Positions 49,112-58,480 of a stretch of 64,000 bases of DNA are shown here, one piece after another; position 1 is the first letter of the stretch, and each line of letters opens with the position of its first letter. The notes under the pieces are model-generated. The model had not been told where the DNA came from. It searched no databases and saw nothing but the letters and a program-made list of their open reading frames with translations. Made by a program: the position numbers and the translations under genes. This stretch comes from Candidatus Tectomicrobia bacterium (GTDB lineage Bacteria > UBA8248), in assembly GCA_016192135.1 (NCBI GenBank), contig JACPUR010000004.1:62001-126000 (forward strand). The letters run 5' to 3'.

Positions 49112-50263
49112 CTACGCCGGGTACTTCTCCAGGAGACGCCGCGCGATGATGAGGCGCTGGATCTCGTTCGAGCCCTCGCCCACGGTCAGGAGCTTGCAGT
49201 CGCGGAAGTAGCGCTCGACCGGGAGCTCCTGGATGAAGCCCATCCCACCGTGCACCTGGATGGCCTCGCTCGCGCAGAATTCCGCCGTCTCGGAGGCGAA
49301 GAACTTGGCCATCCCGGCCTCGAGGTCGCTGCGCTTGCCCGCCGCCTTGAGGCTCGCGGCCTGGTAGGTGAGGAGCTTCGAGGCCTCGATGCGGGTGGCC
49401 ATCTCGGCCAGCTTGGCGGCGATGAGCTGGTGCTGGGCCAGGGGCTTCCCGAAGGTCTCGCGCTGCTGGGCGTAGCGGACGGAGTCCTCGAAAGCGGCCC
49501 GCGCGAGGCCCACGCTCCGCGCGGCGACGTTGATGCGCCCGCCCTCCAGGGCGCTCATGATCATGGGGAAGCCCTCGTTCTCCTTCCCGAGCAGGTTCTC
49601 CAGGGGCACGCGGGCGTCCTGGAAGATGAGCTCGCTCGTCCGGATCCCCCGGTAGCCCAGCTTCTTCAGGTGGCGGCCCACCTTGAAGCCGGGCGCCCCC
49701 TTGTGGACGAGGAGGCAGGAGATGCCCTTGGCCTTGGGGAGGCTCGGGTCGGTGCGCACGAAGGTGCTGAACATGGTGCCGTGCCCGGCGTTCGAGATGA
49801 ACATCTTGGTGCCGTTCACCACCCAGCAGTCGGCCTCTTTTCGGGCCGAGGTCTTGAGGGCGGCGGCGTCCGAGCCCGAGCCGGGCTCGGTCAGGGCCAT
49901 GCCCGAGTGCCACTCCCCCGTCGCCATCCTGGGCAGGTAGGTGCTCTTCTGCTCCTCGGTGCCGTAATTCAGGATCATCCAGGCGGTCATCATGTGGGTG
50001 CCGAGGATGCCGCCCAGGCTCATCCACCCGACCGAGAGCTCCTCCATCAGGATGGCGTAGCACACCTCGTCCATCCCGCCCCCGCCGTAGCGCTCGGGGA
50101 TGGTGAAGCCGAAGAAGCCCAGCTCGCGCATCTTCCGGGCGAGGGGCTCGGGATACTCGTCCGCCAGCTCGTACTCCATCGCGACGGGCCGGACCTCGCG
50201 GTCCACGAAGTCCTTCACCATCTGGCGCACGCTGCGCTGGAGGTCGGTCTCCTCGAAGTTCAC
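49112..50263 (-). CDS. acyl-CoA dehydrogenase
   Basis: 383 residues, full length. FAD/substrate motifs ALTEPGSGSDAAAL and WVVNGTKMFISNAG; C-terminal signature QVHGGMGFIQELPVERYFRDCK and GEGSNEIQRLIIARRLL with the position of the catalytic Glu region. It introduces the alpha-beta double bond in an acyl-CoA. Operon with MaoC downstream. Confidence 0.95.
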   Translation of the reverse strand: MNFEETDLQRSVRQMVKDFVDREVRPVAMEYELADEYPEPLARKMRELGFFGFTIPERYGGGGMDEVCYAILMEELSVGWMSLGGILGTHMMTAWMILNYGTEEQKSTYLPRMATGEWHSGMALTEPGSGSDAAALKTSARKEADCWVVNGTKMFISNAGHGTMFSTFVRTDPSLPKAKGISCLLVHKGAPGFKVGRHLKKLGYRGIRTSELIFQDARVPLENLLGKENEGFPMIMSALEGGRINVAARSVGLARAAFEDSVRYAQQRETFGKPLAQHQLIAAKLAEMATRIEASKLLTYQAASLKAAGKRSDLEAGMAKFFASETAEFCASEAIQVHGGMGFIQELPVERYFRDCKLLTVGEGSNEIQRLIIARRLLEKYPA

Positions 50264-50434
50264 GTCCTCTCCTTCGCGCGAATGACTCGGAAATCCCGGG
50301 AAGGCCCGACCTTACACCACCGCTTTCCGGCCCGGCAAGGCGCGGCGGCCCTCGGGCCCGCCCGGGCGGGGGCCCCGCTATTTCAGAGGCGGGACGAGGG
50401 CCACGCTATCCGGCTGGGTGCGTCGCGAACCGCG

Positions 50435-51004
50435 CTATTTTGCGGGGCGCGGCGCCGGCTGCGCCACGAGCCGCACCCTCACCCGCACCGCGTCGCTCCC
50501 GGGCATGAGGAGGAGGGTCGCGGGACGCGCCATGTCGAACTCGGAGAGCCGGACCTCCCCCTCCCCCCGCAGGTAAAGCTCGGCCCCCGTGTCGGCGATC
50601 TGGAACCGGAGGGAGACCCGCCGCTCCACGCCGTGGAGCGAGAGGACCCCCTGGCCCTCGGCCTCCCAGTCCCGCTCCCGGCCCCGGCGCCCGGGCGGCC
50701 CCGAGGCGCGCGCGGCGGGGACCCGCAGCTCCGCCCTGGGGTGGCGCTCCGCCTCCAGCACCTGGTCCCGGAGCATCCGCTCCTGGATGGGGTCGCCCGC
50801 CCGGACCGAGGCCGTCTCCACCTCGATGCGGCCGGAGGCCCCTTCGAGGCCGTCGCCGACCGGGAGGAGGATCTCCCCCCGGACGATCCCGAAATAGGCG
50901 TCGCTGGGAAGGATGATCCCCCGGAAGGAGAAGGAGACGCGGCTGCGCTCCGGGATCACCTCGTAGCGGTAGACGACCGGGGCGGCGGCCGCGGACTGGC
51001 ACAT
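50435..51004 (-). CDS. YceI-like periplasmic protein
   Basis: 189 residues from the ATG at 51004. The pattern VYRYEVIPERSRVSFSFRG, SGRIEVETASVRAGDPIQERML and GVLSLHGVERRVSLRF is that of the YceI lipocalin-like family. In-frame sequence upstream codes LLRLAALALLLMCQSAAAAP, a signal peptide, but offers no ATG, GTG or TTG. A CTG at 51055-51053 overlapping the TGA of the previous gene is the likely true start. Confidence 0.8.
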   Translation of the reverse strand: MCQSAAAAPVVYRYEVIPERSRVSFSFRGIILPSDAYFGIVRGEILLPVGDGLEGASGRIEVETASVRAGDPIQERMLRDQVLEAERHPRAELRVPAARASGPPGRRGRERDWEAEGQGVLSLHGVERRVSLRFQIADTGAELYLRGEGEVRLSEFDMARPATLLLMPGSDAVRVRVRLVAQPAPRPAK

Positions 51005-51051
51005 CAGGAGCAGGGCGAGGGCGGCCAGCCGGAGCAGGGAGGGCGGGCGGA

Positions 51052-51399
51052 TCAGCGGCCCTCCCCCGCCTCGTCCAGGTAGGCCTGGAAATCCCCCAGG
51101 GTGCGGGAGATGAAGCCGGCCGCGCGGTCCAGGGCGATGAACTCCATGTCCGAGGCGTCCCCGGCGGCCTCGTCCCGGAGCCTCTTGAGCGCCTCGAGGT
51201 ACTCCCGGGCGCGCTCGCCGGGCGGGGTGTTTTTCTTGGCGGCGGGGGGCTTTTCCTTCTCGACGAACTCGGCGAAGGGCCCCGCCTGGTAGGAGACGTA
51301 GCAGAAGGCGTGGTGGAGGGCCGCCTCCTCGACGCTCTCCTCCCCCTGGGCGTCCTTGCGGAGGTCGTTCAGCTTGGCCAGGACGGGTTCGGCTTTCAC
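51052..51399 (-). CDS. small helical protein, hypothetical
   Basis: 115 residues, mostly predicted helical and charged: KLNDLRKDAQGEESVEEAALHH, a Lys/Pro linker (KEKPPAAKKNTPPG), and LEALKRLRDEAAGDASDMEFI. No family recognised. Its stop overlaps the presumed CTG start of the YceI gene, so the two are probably coupled. Confidence 0.75.
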   Translation of the reverse strand: MKAEPVLAKLNDLRKDAQGEESVEEAALHHAFCYVSYQAGPFAEFVEKEKPPAAKKNTPPGERAREYLEALKRLRDEAAGDASDMEFIALDRAAGFISRTLGDFQAYLDEAGEGR

Positions 51400-51466
51400 C
51401 CTTCTCTCCTCGGGCGGGCGCGGGGCCGCATGCCGATGCCAGTATAGGGAGCCGCCCCCCTCCTGC

Positions 51467-52369
51467 TCAAGAAGACTTGCGCGCCCGCGCCTCCACCCCC
51501 GCCATGCGCTCGATCTGCTTCACGACGGCGATGTGGTCGAGGTCCCCTTCCCCGTTCGCCACCAGGGCGTTGAACAGCTGCGAGACGAGGGCCGCCCCCG
51601 GCAGCGCCACCTGGCGCTCGCGGGCTTGATCGAGCGCGTAGCGCAGGTCCTTGACGTGCATCGTGACGCGCGCGCCGGGACGGAAGTCCCCCGAGAGGAT
51701 CTTGGGCGCCTTGACCTCGAGGGCGCCGCAGCGGGCGAGCCCGGCGCCCAGCACCTCGACCAGCGCCGCCGGGTCGAGCCCCGCCTTGGCGCCCAGGACC
51801 AGCGCCTCCCCCACCCCGAGGAAGGTGACGGCCACCAGCACCTGGTTCGCCAGCTTGGCGATGCAGCCCGAGCCGTTGGCCTCCCCCACGAGCACCACCT
51901 TGCGCCCCAGGGCGTCGAGGAGGGGCTTGCAGCGCTCGAAGGCCTTGCGCGGCCCCCCCACCATGATGGAGAGGGTGCCCGCGGCCGCGCCCTCGGGGGC
52001 GCCCGAGACCGGGGCGTCGAGCATCTCCACCCCCCGCTCCGCCAGCGCCTTGGCCACCTTCGCCGCGCTGGCGGGCTGGTTGCTCGTGCAGTCGACGAGG
52101 ACGCTGCCGGGGCGCATGGCCCCCGCCAGCCCGTTCGGCCCCAGGACCACCTCCTCCACGTGGGGGGCGTCGGGCAGGCAGGTGAAGACCACCTCGGCCT
52201 GCTTCGCCACCTCGGCGGGGTTCCCGCAGGGGACGGCGCCCTCGCCCGCGAGCTCGTCCACGGCCGGGCGGCTGCGGTTCGCGACCGCCACCTTGTGGCC
52301 CGCCCCCAGCAGCCGCCGCGTCATCGGCTTGCCCATCAGGCCCAGTCCAATGAATCCCACGGAAGCCAT
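51467..52369 (-). CDS. NAD-dependent beta-hydroxyacid dehydrogenase (3-hydroxyisobutyrate / tartronate-semialdehyde reductase family)
   Basis: 300 residues. N-terminal GFIGLGLMGKPM cofactor motif, DAPVSGAPEGAAAGTLSIMVGG substrate loop, and the catalytic Lys in GCIAKLANQVL. It reduces or oxidises small beta-hydroxy acids. The ATG at 52369 is the Rossmann-domain start; the longer frame upstream is not conserved. Confidence 0.93.
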   Translation of the reverse strand: MASVGFIGLGLMGKPMTRRLLGAGHKVAVANRSRPAVDELAGEGAVPCGNPAEVAKQAEVVFTCLPDAPHVEEVVLGPNGLAGAMRPGSVLVDCTSNQPASAAKVAKALAERGVEMLDAPVSGAPEGAAAGTLSIMVGGPRKAFERCKPLLDALGRKVVLVGEANGSGCIAKLANQVLVAVTFLGVGEALVLGAKAGLDPAALVEVLGAGLARCGALEVKAPKILSGDFRPGARVTMHVKDLRYALDQARERQVALPGAALVSQLFNALVANGEGDLDHIAVVKQIERMAGVEARARKSS

Positions 52370-52501
52370 GGCCTCACCTCCTGTCTGTGGAGAGCGGTCT
52401 TTGGAGAGGGAACCCGCCCAGGTTCGCACAAATCGCCCGGTCCGCGAAAGGAGCGTCCGGGCGGGTTGACGGGCGTCCCATGCGAGGAGTCAGATGCCTC
52501 C

Positions 52502-53080
52502 ATGATGGCCCGATCGCTCGCTCGGCTCCTCGCGCCCCTGGCCGCGCTGGCTCTCCTGGCCGGCTGCGCCGCGACCCAGGAGGCGAGGAGCCAGCCCGTG
52601 GAGATCCGCGTGCCCGCGCCCCGGGGCCGGACGGCCCCGGTGCGCGCCCGCTACGTCCTCCTGGCGGCGGACGCCCTCCCGGAGCCCGACCTCGCCCGCA
52701 CCAAGGACTACGTGCTGCGGGCCAAGGCCTCCCTCGCCTCCACCCTGCTGGAGGCCGCCGCGCCCCGGATGCGGGCCTTCGGCCTCGATCCGCTCGAGGC
52801 CCGGGAGGCGGGGATGGCGTCGGGGCGCCTCATCGTGGTCCTGACCCGGCTCGAGGCGGCGCTCGAGAAGAACCGCTGGGAGGCGGCCGCCGTCCTCACG
52901 GTCGAGGCGGCCGGCAGCGACGGCAAGCTCCGGGGCCGCTGGACGTCCTCCGGGCGGGGCGCCCACGACGACTCGCGCATCCTGGGCGGGGGCGCGGGCC
53001 TCGCGATGGGCCAGGCCATCGGGGAGGCGCTGGACCGCGTCCCCTGGGAGCAGATCGGGGGCGCCCGGCCCTCCCCCTGA
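52502..53080 (+). CDS. lipoprotein of unknown function
   Basis: 192 residues with a lipoprotein signal (LARLLAPLAALALLAGC; lipobox LLAGC). The mature part has the pattern PRMRAFGLDPLEAREAG...LIVVLTRLEAALEKNRWEAAAVLTVEAAGSDGKL and a glycine-rich GGGAGLAMGQAIGEAL end. It resembles small envelope lipoproteins but no family is recognised. The start could be either of two adjacent ATGs. Confidence 0.75.
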   Translation: MMARSLARLLAPLAALALLAGCAATQEARSQPVEIRVPAPRGRTAPVRARYVLLAADALPEPDLARTKDYVLRAKASLASTLLEAAAPRMRAFGLDPLEAREAGMASGRLIVVLTRLEAALEKNRWEAAAVLTVEAAGSDGKLRGRWTSSGRGAHDDSRILGGGAGLAMGQAIGEALDRVPWEQIGGARPSP

Positions 53081-53150
53081 CGCTATACAGCGCCACCCCG
53101 CTCGTTTATCCTGGGCCCGCTTCTCCCCCGCTTTTACCCATATTTTCCGC

Positions 53151-54833
53151 ATGAGGGACGCGATGGCATCCATCTCCGCCGACGTGAACGCCGATCTTCT
53201 CTGGAAGCACATGGAGGCGCTCTGCCAGTGGGAGCGCTACACGGGCACCGCGGGCGAGAACGCCGCCGTGGACTACATCGCGCGCGAGATGGACGCCCTC
53301 GGCATTCCGGTGACCGTCCACGAATTCGACGCCTACATCAGCATCCCCGGCCCCGCCTCGCTCGACATCCTCGGCAAGGACGAGGAGCGCATCCCCGCTA
53401 TCACCGCCGTCTTCGCGGCCTCGACCGGGGAAGCCGGAGTGACGGGCGACGCCGCCTACGTGGGCGAGGCCGAGGGCCCGGGCGAGGGCTCGGTCGCGGG
53501 GCGCATTGTGGTGGCCGAGCGGATGATGAGCCCCGCCCGCTTCTTCGCCTTCGAGCGGGCCGGCGCCATCGCCCAGGTGTACGTGAACTTGGGCTACGCC
53601 CACGAGGGGCCCATCTCGACCATCTGGGGCTCCCCCACCCCCGAGACGGCGGGGCGGCTCCCCTGCACCCCCCTCGTCACCCTCTCCCGGGAGCAGGGCC
53701 AGGACCTCATCGACCGCCTCAAGACGAGGCGGCATGTGCGGCTCCGGGTGCGGTCCAAGGCCGACACCCGCTGGCGGCGCACCCGCATGCCCGTGGCCGA
53801 CATCTCGCCCTCCAAGAAGTCCGAGGAGTTCGCCTTGCTGGGCGGCCACCTCGACTCCTGGCAGATCGGGGCGAACGACAACGCGGCCGGGGACACCACC
53901 CTCATGGAGCTGGCCCGGCTCATCCACGCCCGCCGCAGGGAGCTCCGGCGAGGGCTCCGGGTCATCTGGTTCAACGGCCACTCCCACGGGCGCTTCTCGG
54001 GCTCGACCTGGTACGCCGACCACAAGTTCGAGGAGCTGCGCGCGCGCTGCGTGGGCTACCTGAACATCGACCAGCCGGGCGCCCGCCAAGCCACTCTCTA
54101 CCGGCCCTTCTCGACGGCGGACATCTCGGCCTGGGTGCAGGACGTGGTGAAGCGCCTGGGCGGCCAGAAGACCGTCCCCACCCATCCGCTGCGGATGGCG
54201 GACCAGTCCTTCTGGGGGGTGGGGGTGCCCTCGTTCTCGTTCCTGCCCGTCCTGCCCGAGGGGGCGCCGGACCTCCAGAAGGACCACCCCCACGCGGGCT
54301 TCCCGGAGTACTGGCACAACCCGGCCGACACCCTGGACAAGATGGACAAGAAGCTCCTGGCCGAGCACTGCCGCCTCTACGCGGGGGCGCTGCACGAGCT
54401 CTGCTCGATGGAGGTGGCGCCCCTCGACCCGAGGACGGTCGCGGGGGTGGCCGAGGCCGAGCTCGCCGCCCTGCGGAAGAAGGCGGCGGGGGCGTTCGAT
54501 CTCGCGGAGGCCGAGGAGGCGGCGCGGGAGTTCCGGGGGGCGGCCCAGGGGCTGATGAAGCGCATCGGGAAGCTGAAGGCCCCCGAGGCGAACCGCGCTC
54601 TCCTCAAGATCAGCCACACCCTCAACCCCGTGCTCTACACCCAGGCGGGGCCCTACGACCAGGACCCGGCCTCGCCCGCCGTGCGCTTCCCGGGCCTCCA
54701 CCGCCTGAACGGCTATCTCGCCGCGGGGGCGGCCTCGCACGAGGGGCGGCTCCTCTACACCCGCCTGGTGCGGGAGCGCAACCGCGCCGCCGCAGCGCTG
54801 CGCCAGGCGGCGGAGATAGCGGAGGGGAGATAG
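53151..54833 (+). CDS. M28 family peptidase homologue with PA domain and altered active site
   Basis: 560 residues. A PA-like segment (about 80-190) is followed by the M28 metal motif H233-L-D235-S and ANDNAAG (D243). The family's GEE-x-G-L-x-G-S motif reads GHSHGRFSGSTWY, so the general-base Glu-Glu is replaced by His277-Ser278. The later WHNPADTLDKMD provides the last metal ligand region. No signal peptide is seen, so a cytoplasmic role is likely. It lies near, but convergent with, a peptide-type ABC transporter. A related M28 branch shares this substitution, so it may be an active enzyme with a different base. Confidence 0.85.
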   Translation: MRDAMASISADVNADLLWKHMEALCQWERYTGTAGENAAVDYIAREMDALGIPVTVHEFDAYISIPGPASLDILGKDEERIPAITAVFAASTGEAGVTGDAAYVGEAEGPGEGSVAGRIVVAERMMSPARFFAFERAGAIAQVYVNLGYAHEGPISTIWGSPTPETAGRLPCTPLVTLSREQGQDLIDRLKTRRHVRLRVRSKADTRWRRTRMPVADISPSKKSEEFALLGGHLDSWQIGANDNAAGDTTLMELARLIHARRRELRRGLRVIWFNGHSHGRFSGSTWYADHKFEELRARCVGYLNIDQPGARQATLYRPFSTADISAWVQDVVKRLGGQKTVPTHPLRMADQSFWGVGVPSFSFLPVLPEGAPDLQKDHPHAGFPEYWHNPADTLDKMDKKLLAEHCRLYAGALHELCSMEVAPLDPRTVAGVAEAELAALRKKAAGAFDLAEAEEAAREFRGAAQGLMKRIGKLKAPEANRALLKISHTLNPVLYTQAGPYDQDPASPAVRFPGLHRLNGYLAAGAASHEGRLLYTRLVRERNRAAAALRQAAEIAEGR

Positions 54834-54892
54834 GGGCGCTTCACGCCAAGGCGCGGGGCGGCGCATCTCACCTGGAGGAGTTCCCTCCCCCT

Positions 54893-54914
54893 GCCCCCTC
54901 CCGGAGGGAGGGGG
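54893..54914. repeat. CCCCCTCCCGGAGGGAGGGGG-type palindrome
   Basis: Inverted C/G-run repeat in the gap between the convergent M28 gene and ABC permease, with a second one at about 54945-54968 (CCCTCCCCCTCCGGAGGAGGG). Both belong to the dispersed family at 11419-11734. Confidence 0.65.
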
Positions 54915-55017
54915 AGAAGCAGAAGGTCAAGGTGGAGTTGGAATTACCCTCCCCCTCCGGAGGAGGGTAAGGGTGGGGGAGAGGTTCCGGGCACCGAGGC
55001 GATTCTCTCTGCCTCCC

Positions 55018-55947
55018 CTACGCCGTGTCCTCCTCGGCGCCCTTGCCCGGCGCGGAGCCCCTGAGGCGGGGGTCCAGCACGTCCCGCAGGGCGTCGCCCG
55101 CCAGGTTGAAGCCCATCACCAGCACCATGATGGCCGCGCCCGGGATGACCGAAACCCAGGGCGCGATCTCCAGCACCTGCTGCCCCTCGGCGATCATGAG
55201 CCCCCAGGCGGGCGTCGGGGGCGGGGGGCCCAGCCCCAGGAAGCTCAGGCTCGACTCCACGACGATGGCCGTCGCCACCCGGAAGGTCGCCAGCACGACG
55301 AGCGGCCCCATGATCTGGGGGATGATGTGGCGCGTCCCCAGGCGCAGGTAGTCCGCCCCCAGGCCGCGCGCCGCCTCGACGAACTCCCGCTCCTTCACCG
55401 CGAGGGTCTCGCCGCGCACCAGCCGCGCGATGTGGGGGAAGGTGGCGATCCCGACCGCGATCATGGCGTTGGTGAGCGAGGGCCCCAGGATGGCCATCAC
55501 CAGGATGGCCAGGAGGTAGAGGGGGAACGAGAGGAGGATGTCCACCAGGCGCATGAGGAGCATGTCGGCCCACCCCCCGATGAAACCCGAGAGGAAGCCC
55601 ACCACCAGCCCCAGCGCCAGCCCGATGGCCACCGCCAGGATGCCCATGCGCAGCGAGATGCGCGCCCCCCACACGATGCGGCTGAAGATGTCGCGCCCGA
55701 GCTGGTCGGTGCCGAGCAGGTACTTGGCGCCGGGGGGCTGGAGCTGATCCGCGAGTATCTGGGCGGAGGGCTCGTGGGTGGCGACCCAGGGGGCGAAGAC
55801 GGCCGCCAGCACCACGCCCAGCACCAGAATCACCCCGGCCAGGGCCGAGGGGGAGCCGAGCAGCAGCCGGAGCGCCCCCCGGCGCGCGGTGAGGGCGCCC
55901 TTTTCTTCCGCCGTCGCACCAGGGGTCACCGTTCCCGCCGCCACCAT
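55018..55947 (-). CDS. ABC transporter permease (DppC type)
   Basis: 309 residues: N-terminal extension, LLLGSPSALAGVILVLGVVLA helix, GTDQLGRDIFSRIVWGARISL, and the EAA loop EFVEAARGLGADYLRLGTRHIIPQI. It is an inner-membrane half of a di/oligopeptide or nickel-type importer with DppB at 55952. No ATPase gene is in the window. Confidence 0.93.
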   Translation of the reverse strand: MVAAGTVTPGATAEEKGALTARRGALRLLLGSPSALAGVILVLGVVLAAVFAPWVATHEPSAQILADQLQPPGAKYLLGTDQLGRDIFSRIVWGARISLRMGILAVAIGLALGLVVGFLSGFIGGWADMLLMRLVDILLSFPLYLLAILVMAILGPSLTNAMIAVGIATFPHIARLVRGETLAVKEREFVEAARGLGADYLRLGTRHIIPQIMGPLVVLATFRVATAIVVESSLSFLGLGPPPPTPAWGLMIAEGQQVLEIAPWVSVIPGAAIMVLVMGFNLAGDALRDVLDPRLRGSAPGKGAEEDTA

Positions 55948-55951
55948 CGCC

Positions 55952-56893
55952 TCACCCGTACCGGATGCGCGGGTCGACGTATCCGTAGATCAGGTCGACC
56001 GCGAGGTTCACCAAGATGATCACCAGCAGGTAGACCAGCATCGTCCCCTGCACCATCGGGTAGTCGCGCGCCAGCACCGACTCGATCAGCAGCGTCCCCA
56101 TGCCGGGGCGGCTGAAGACGACCTCCGTCACGGTGGTGCCGCCCAGGAGCTGCCCGAGGTCCAGCCCGATCACGGTGACGATGGGCAGGAGCGCGTTTCG
56201 GAAGGCGTGCTTGCCCTTCACGGCGGCCTCGGAGAGGCCCTTCATCCGGCCCGTTCGGATGTAGTCCTGCCCCAGGATCTCGAGGAAGCTCGAGCGCGTG
56301 ACCCGGGCGATGAGGGCCGCCCCCCGCAACCCCAGCGAGAGGGCGGGGAGGAAGAGGTGCCAGACCACGTCGGTCGGGCTCGAGGGCTCGCCCACCCCGA
56401 TGGTGGGAAAGAGCCTGAGCTGGAACGAGAGGAAGATGATGAGGAGGATGCCGAGCCAGAACACCGGCATCGAGATGCCCGACAGCGCTCCCACCATGCA
56501 CAGCCGGTCGATCCAGCTGTTCCGGTAGGCCGCCGAGAGGAAGCCCGCCGGGATGCCGATGAGGACGGCGATGAGGACCCCGCCGAAGGCCAGGTAGAGG
56601 GTGTGGTGGTAGATGGCCGCGATCTCGGCCATCACCGGCCGCTGGCTCCGGTAGGACTGCCCCAGGTCGCCTTGCACCGCGCGGCCCAGGTAGCGGAGGA
56701 ACTGCACGTGGAGGGGCCGGTCCAGCCCCAGGTCGCGGCGCAGGTCCGCGACGGCCTGCTTGTCCCCGCCGAGGTCGGAGAGCATGAGGGCGGCCGGGTC
56801 GCCGGGCACGAGATGGACGATGAAGAAGACGATGACGAAGGCGGCCGCCAGCGTCAGCAGAGTGGCCCAGAAGCGTTGAATCGCGTAGCGCAT
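55952..56893 (-). CDS. ABC transporter permease (DppB type)
   Basis: 313 residues with six helices: MRYAIQRFWATLLTLAAAFVIVFFIVHLVPGDPA start, LGQSYRSQRPVMAEI, and the EAA loop near QDYIRTGRMKGLSEAAVKGKHAFRNALLP. It pairs with DppC, whose gene follows 4 bases later. Confidence 0.94.
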   Translation of the reverse strand: MRYAIQRFWATLLTLAAAFVIVFFIVHLVPGDPAALMLSDLGGDKQAVADLRRDLGLDRPLHVQFLRYLGRAVQGDLGQSYRSQRPVMAEIAAIYHHTLYLAFGGVLIAVLIGIPAGFLSAAYRNSWIDRLCMVGALSGISMPVFWLGILLIIFLSFQLRLFPTIGVGEPSSPTDVVWHLFLPALSLGLRGAALIARVTRSSFLEILGQDYIRTGRMKGLSEAAVKGKHAFRNALLPIVTVIGLDLGQLLGGTTVTEVVFSRPGMGTLLIESVLARDYPMVQGTMLVYLLVIILVNLAVDLIYGYVDPRIRYG

Positions 56894-56909
56894 GGCGGCG
56901 GGAATCCCG

Positions 56910-56939
56910 GCCTCCCCCCGCCCGGGGGCGGGGGGAGGC
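56910..56939 (-). other. strong stem-loop between SBP and DppB
   Basis: A 14-bp perfect stem GCCTCCCCCCGCCC with its complement and a 2-base loop, in the 54-bp gap between the binding protein stop and the DppB start. No U-run. Same type of junction hairpin as at 5113 and 44041. Confidence 0.6.
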
Positions 56940-56947
56940 GGCGAGGG

Positions 56948-58480
56948 CTACTTCTCGATCCGGACCTGGCGCCAGGGGAAGGAGTCCTGGAACGTGGGCA
57001 CGTTGTTCTTCACGTAGGGCTGCATGGCGACGACGTAGTTCACGTTCACGATCGCGAAGCCCGCGACGTCCTCGGCGAGGATCTTCCGCTCCGCCTGCTC
57101 GATGTAGGCCTTGCGCTGCTCGTCGTCCACGGTGTGGCGGGCCTTGAGCAGGAGGTCGTCGGCCCGGATGTAGCCCGAGGCGTTGGGGTAGGGCTGGCTC
57201 TTGCTGAAGAAGTACTCGTAGAGGTACTGGTCGGCGTCGCTCCGGGTGATCCGGATGAAGACGACGTCGAACTGCCCGGCCCGCGACCGCTTGTCGTAGA
57301 TGGCCCGCTCCGGGACGTTCATCTTGGCTCGGATGCCCGCCTTCTTCCACTGCTCCTGGAGCACGGCGGCCATCTGGGGCCATTGGGAAGAGGGCATGAC
57401 GTTCACGTCCACGTCGATGCCGTTGGGGTGGCCCGCCTCGGCGAGGAGCTTCTTCGCCTTCTCCAGATCGTAGTCCGAGGGGTTGTAGAGCTCCTTGTAG
57501 CCGAAGACGTGGGGGTTCAGCAGGTTGTGCCGGGGCGTGGCGTTGCCGAAGAAGACGTGCTTGGCGATGGACTCCCGGTCGGTGGCGTGCAGGAAGGCGC
57601 GGCGCACGCGGACGTCGTCGAAGGGCTTGCGCTTGAGGTTGAACTGCATGAAATGGGTGGCGTAGCCCGGCGTGGCGAGGACGTTCAGCTTCTGGTTCTT
57701 CTTGATCTCCTGGATCGAGGCACCCTCGAGCAGGGTGGCCACGTCCAGGTCGCCGCGCTCGATGGCGAGCTTGGCCACCGTGTCGTTGCGGATCACCTTG
57801 TGGACCACTTTCGAGAGGTGCGCCTTCTCCCAGCTGTCCGGGTTGCGGGCGAGGACGATCTCGCTCCCGCGCACCCACTTCTCGAACATGAAGGGCCCCG
57901 AGCCGATCGGGTCCTGCCCGAACTTGGAGCCCTTCTCCTTGACCGCCTTCTCGCTCACGATCCAGCCCGGCCGGAAGGCCAGCACCGCCACCATGAAGGC
58001 GGGATGGGGCTGCCTGATGGTGAGGCGGACGGTGTGGTCGTCCACCACCTCGACCTTCTCGAGCGACTGGAGGGAGCCCCGGAAGCGCGACTTCGTCTTC
58101 GGGTCCTTGATGCGGTCGAAGGAGAACTTGACGTCGCGCGCGGTGACGGGGCCGTAGCCCTTGTGGAACTTGGCGTCCCGCCGCAGGTGGAAGGTGTAGG
58201 TCCGCCCGTCAGGGGAGAGCTCCCAACGGGTGGCCAGATCGGGCTCGACCTGGAGGGTGCCCGCCTTGAGGCGCACCAGCCCGCTGAACACGTTCATGGC
58301 CAGCATGTGGTCGGAGGGCTTGCCGATGTAGGCCGGGTCCATGGTGATGAGATCGTCGTCCGCCCGGACGCGGATCGCCTGCTCCCCGCCGGGGGCGGCG
58401 GAGGCCCCGGGCGGAACGAGGACGGCGGCTCCCGCCGCGAGCCAAAGCGCCAGCGCGAATCCTCTTATCATCGTGCGCAT
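56948..58480 (-). CDS. ABC transporter substrate-binding protein (family 5, DppA/OppA-like)
   Basis: 510 residues with a signal peptide (MRTMIRGFALALWLAAGAAVLV). Family-5 features: IRVRADDDLITMDPAYIGK, DLATRWELSPDGRTYTFHLRRDAKFHKG, DPIGSGPFMFEKWVRGSEIVLARNPD. It binds peptides or other small solutes for the permeases DppB and DppC. The ATG at 58480 follows GGAGGGG; the longer frame upstream lacks a signal. Confidence 0.94.
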   Translation of the reverse strand: MRTMIRGFALALWLAAGAAVLVPPGASAAPGGEQAIRVRADDDLITMDPAYIGKPSDHMLAMNVFSGLVRLKAGTLQVEPDLATRWELSPDGRTYTFHLRRDAKFHKGYGPVTARDVKFSFDRIKDPKTKSRFRGSLQSLEKVEVVDDHTVRLTIRQPHPAFMVAVLAFRPGWIVSEKAVKEKGSKFGQDPIGSGPFMFEKWVRGSEIVLARNPDSWEKAHLSKVVHKVIRNDTVAKLAIERGDLDVATLLEGASIQEIKKNQKLNVLATPGYATHFMQFNLKRKPFDDVRVRRAFLHATDRESIAKHVFFGNATPRHNLLNPHVFGYKELYNPSDYDLEKAKKLLAEAGHPNGIDVDVNVMPSSQWPQMAAVLQEQWKKAGIRAKMNVPERAIYDKRSRAGQFDVVFIRITRSDADQYLYEYFFSKSQPYPNASGYIRADDLLLKARHTVDDEQRKAYIEQAERKILAEDVAGFAIVNVNYVVAMQPYVKNNVPTFQDSFPWRQVRIEK

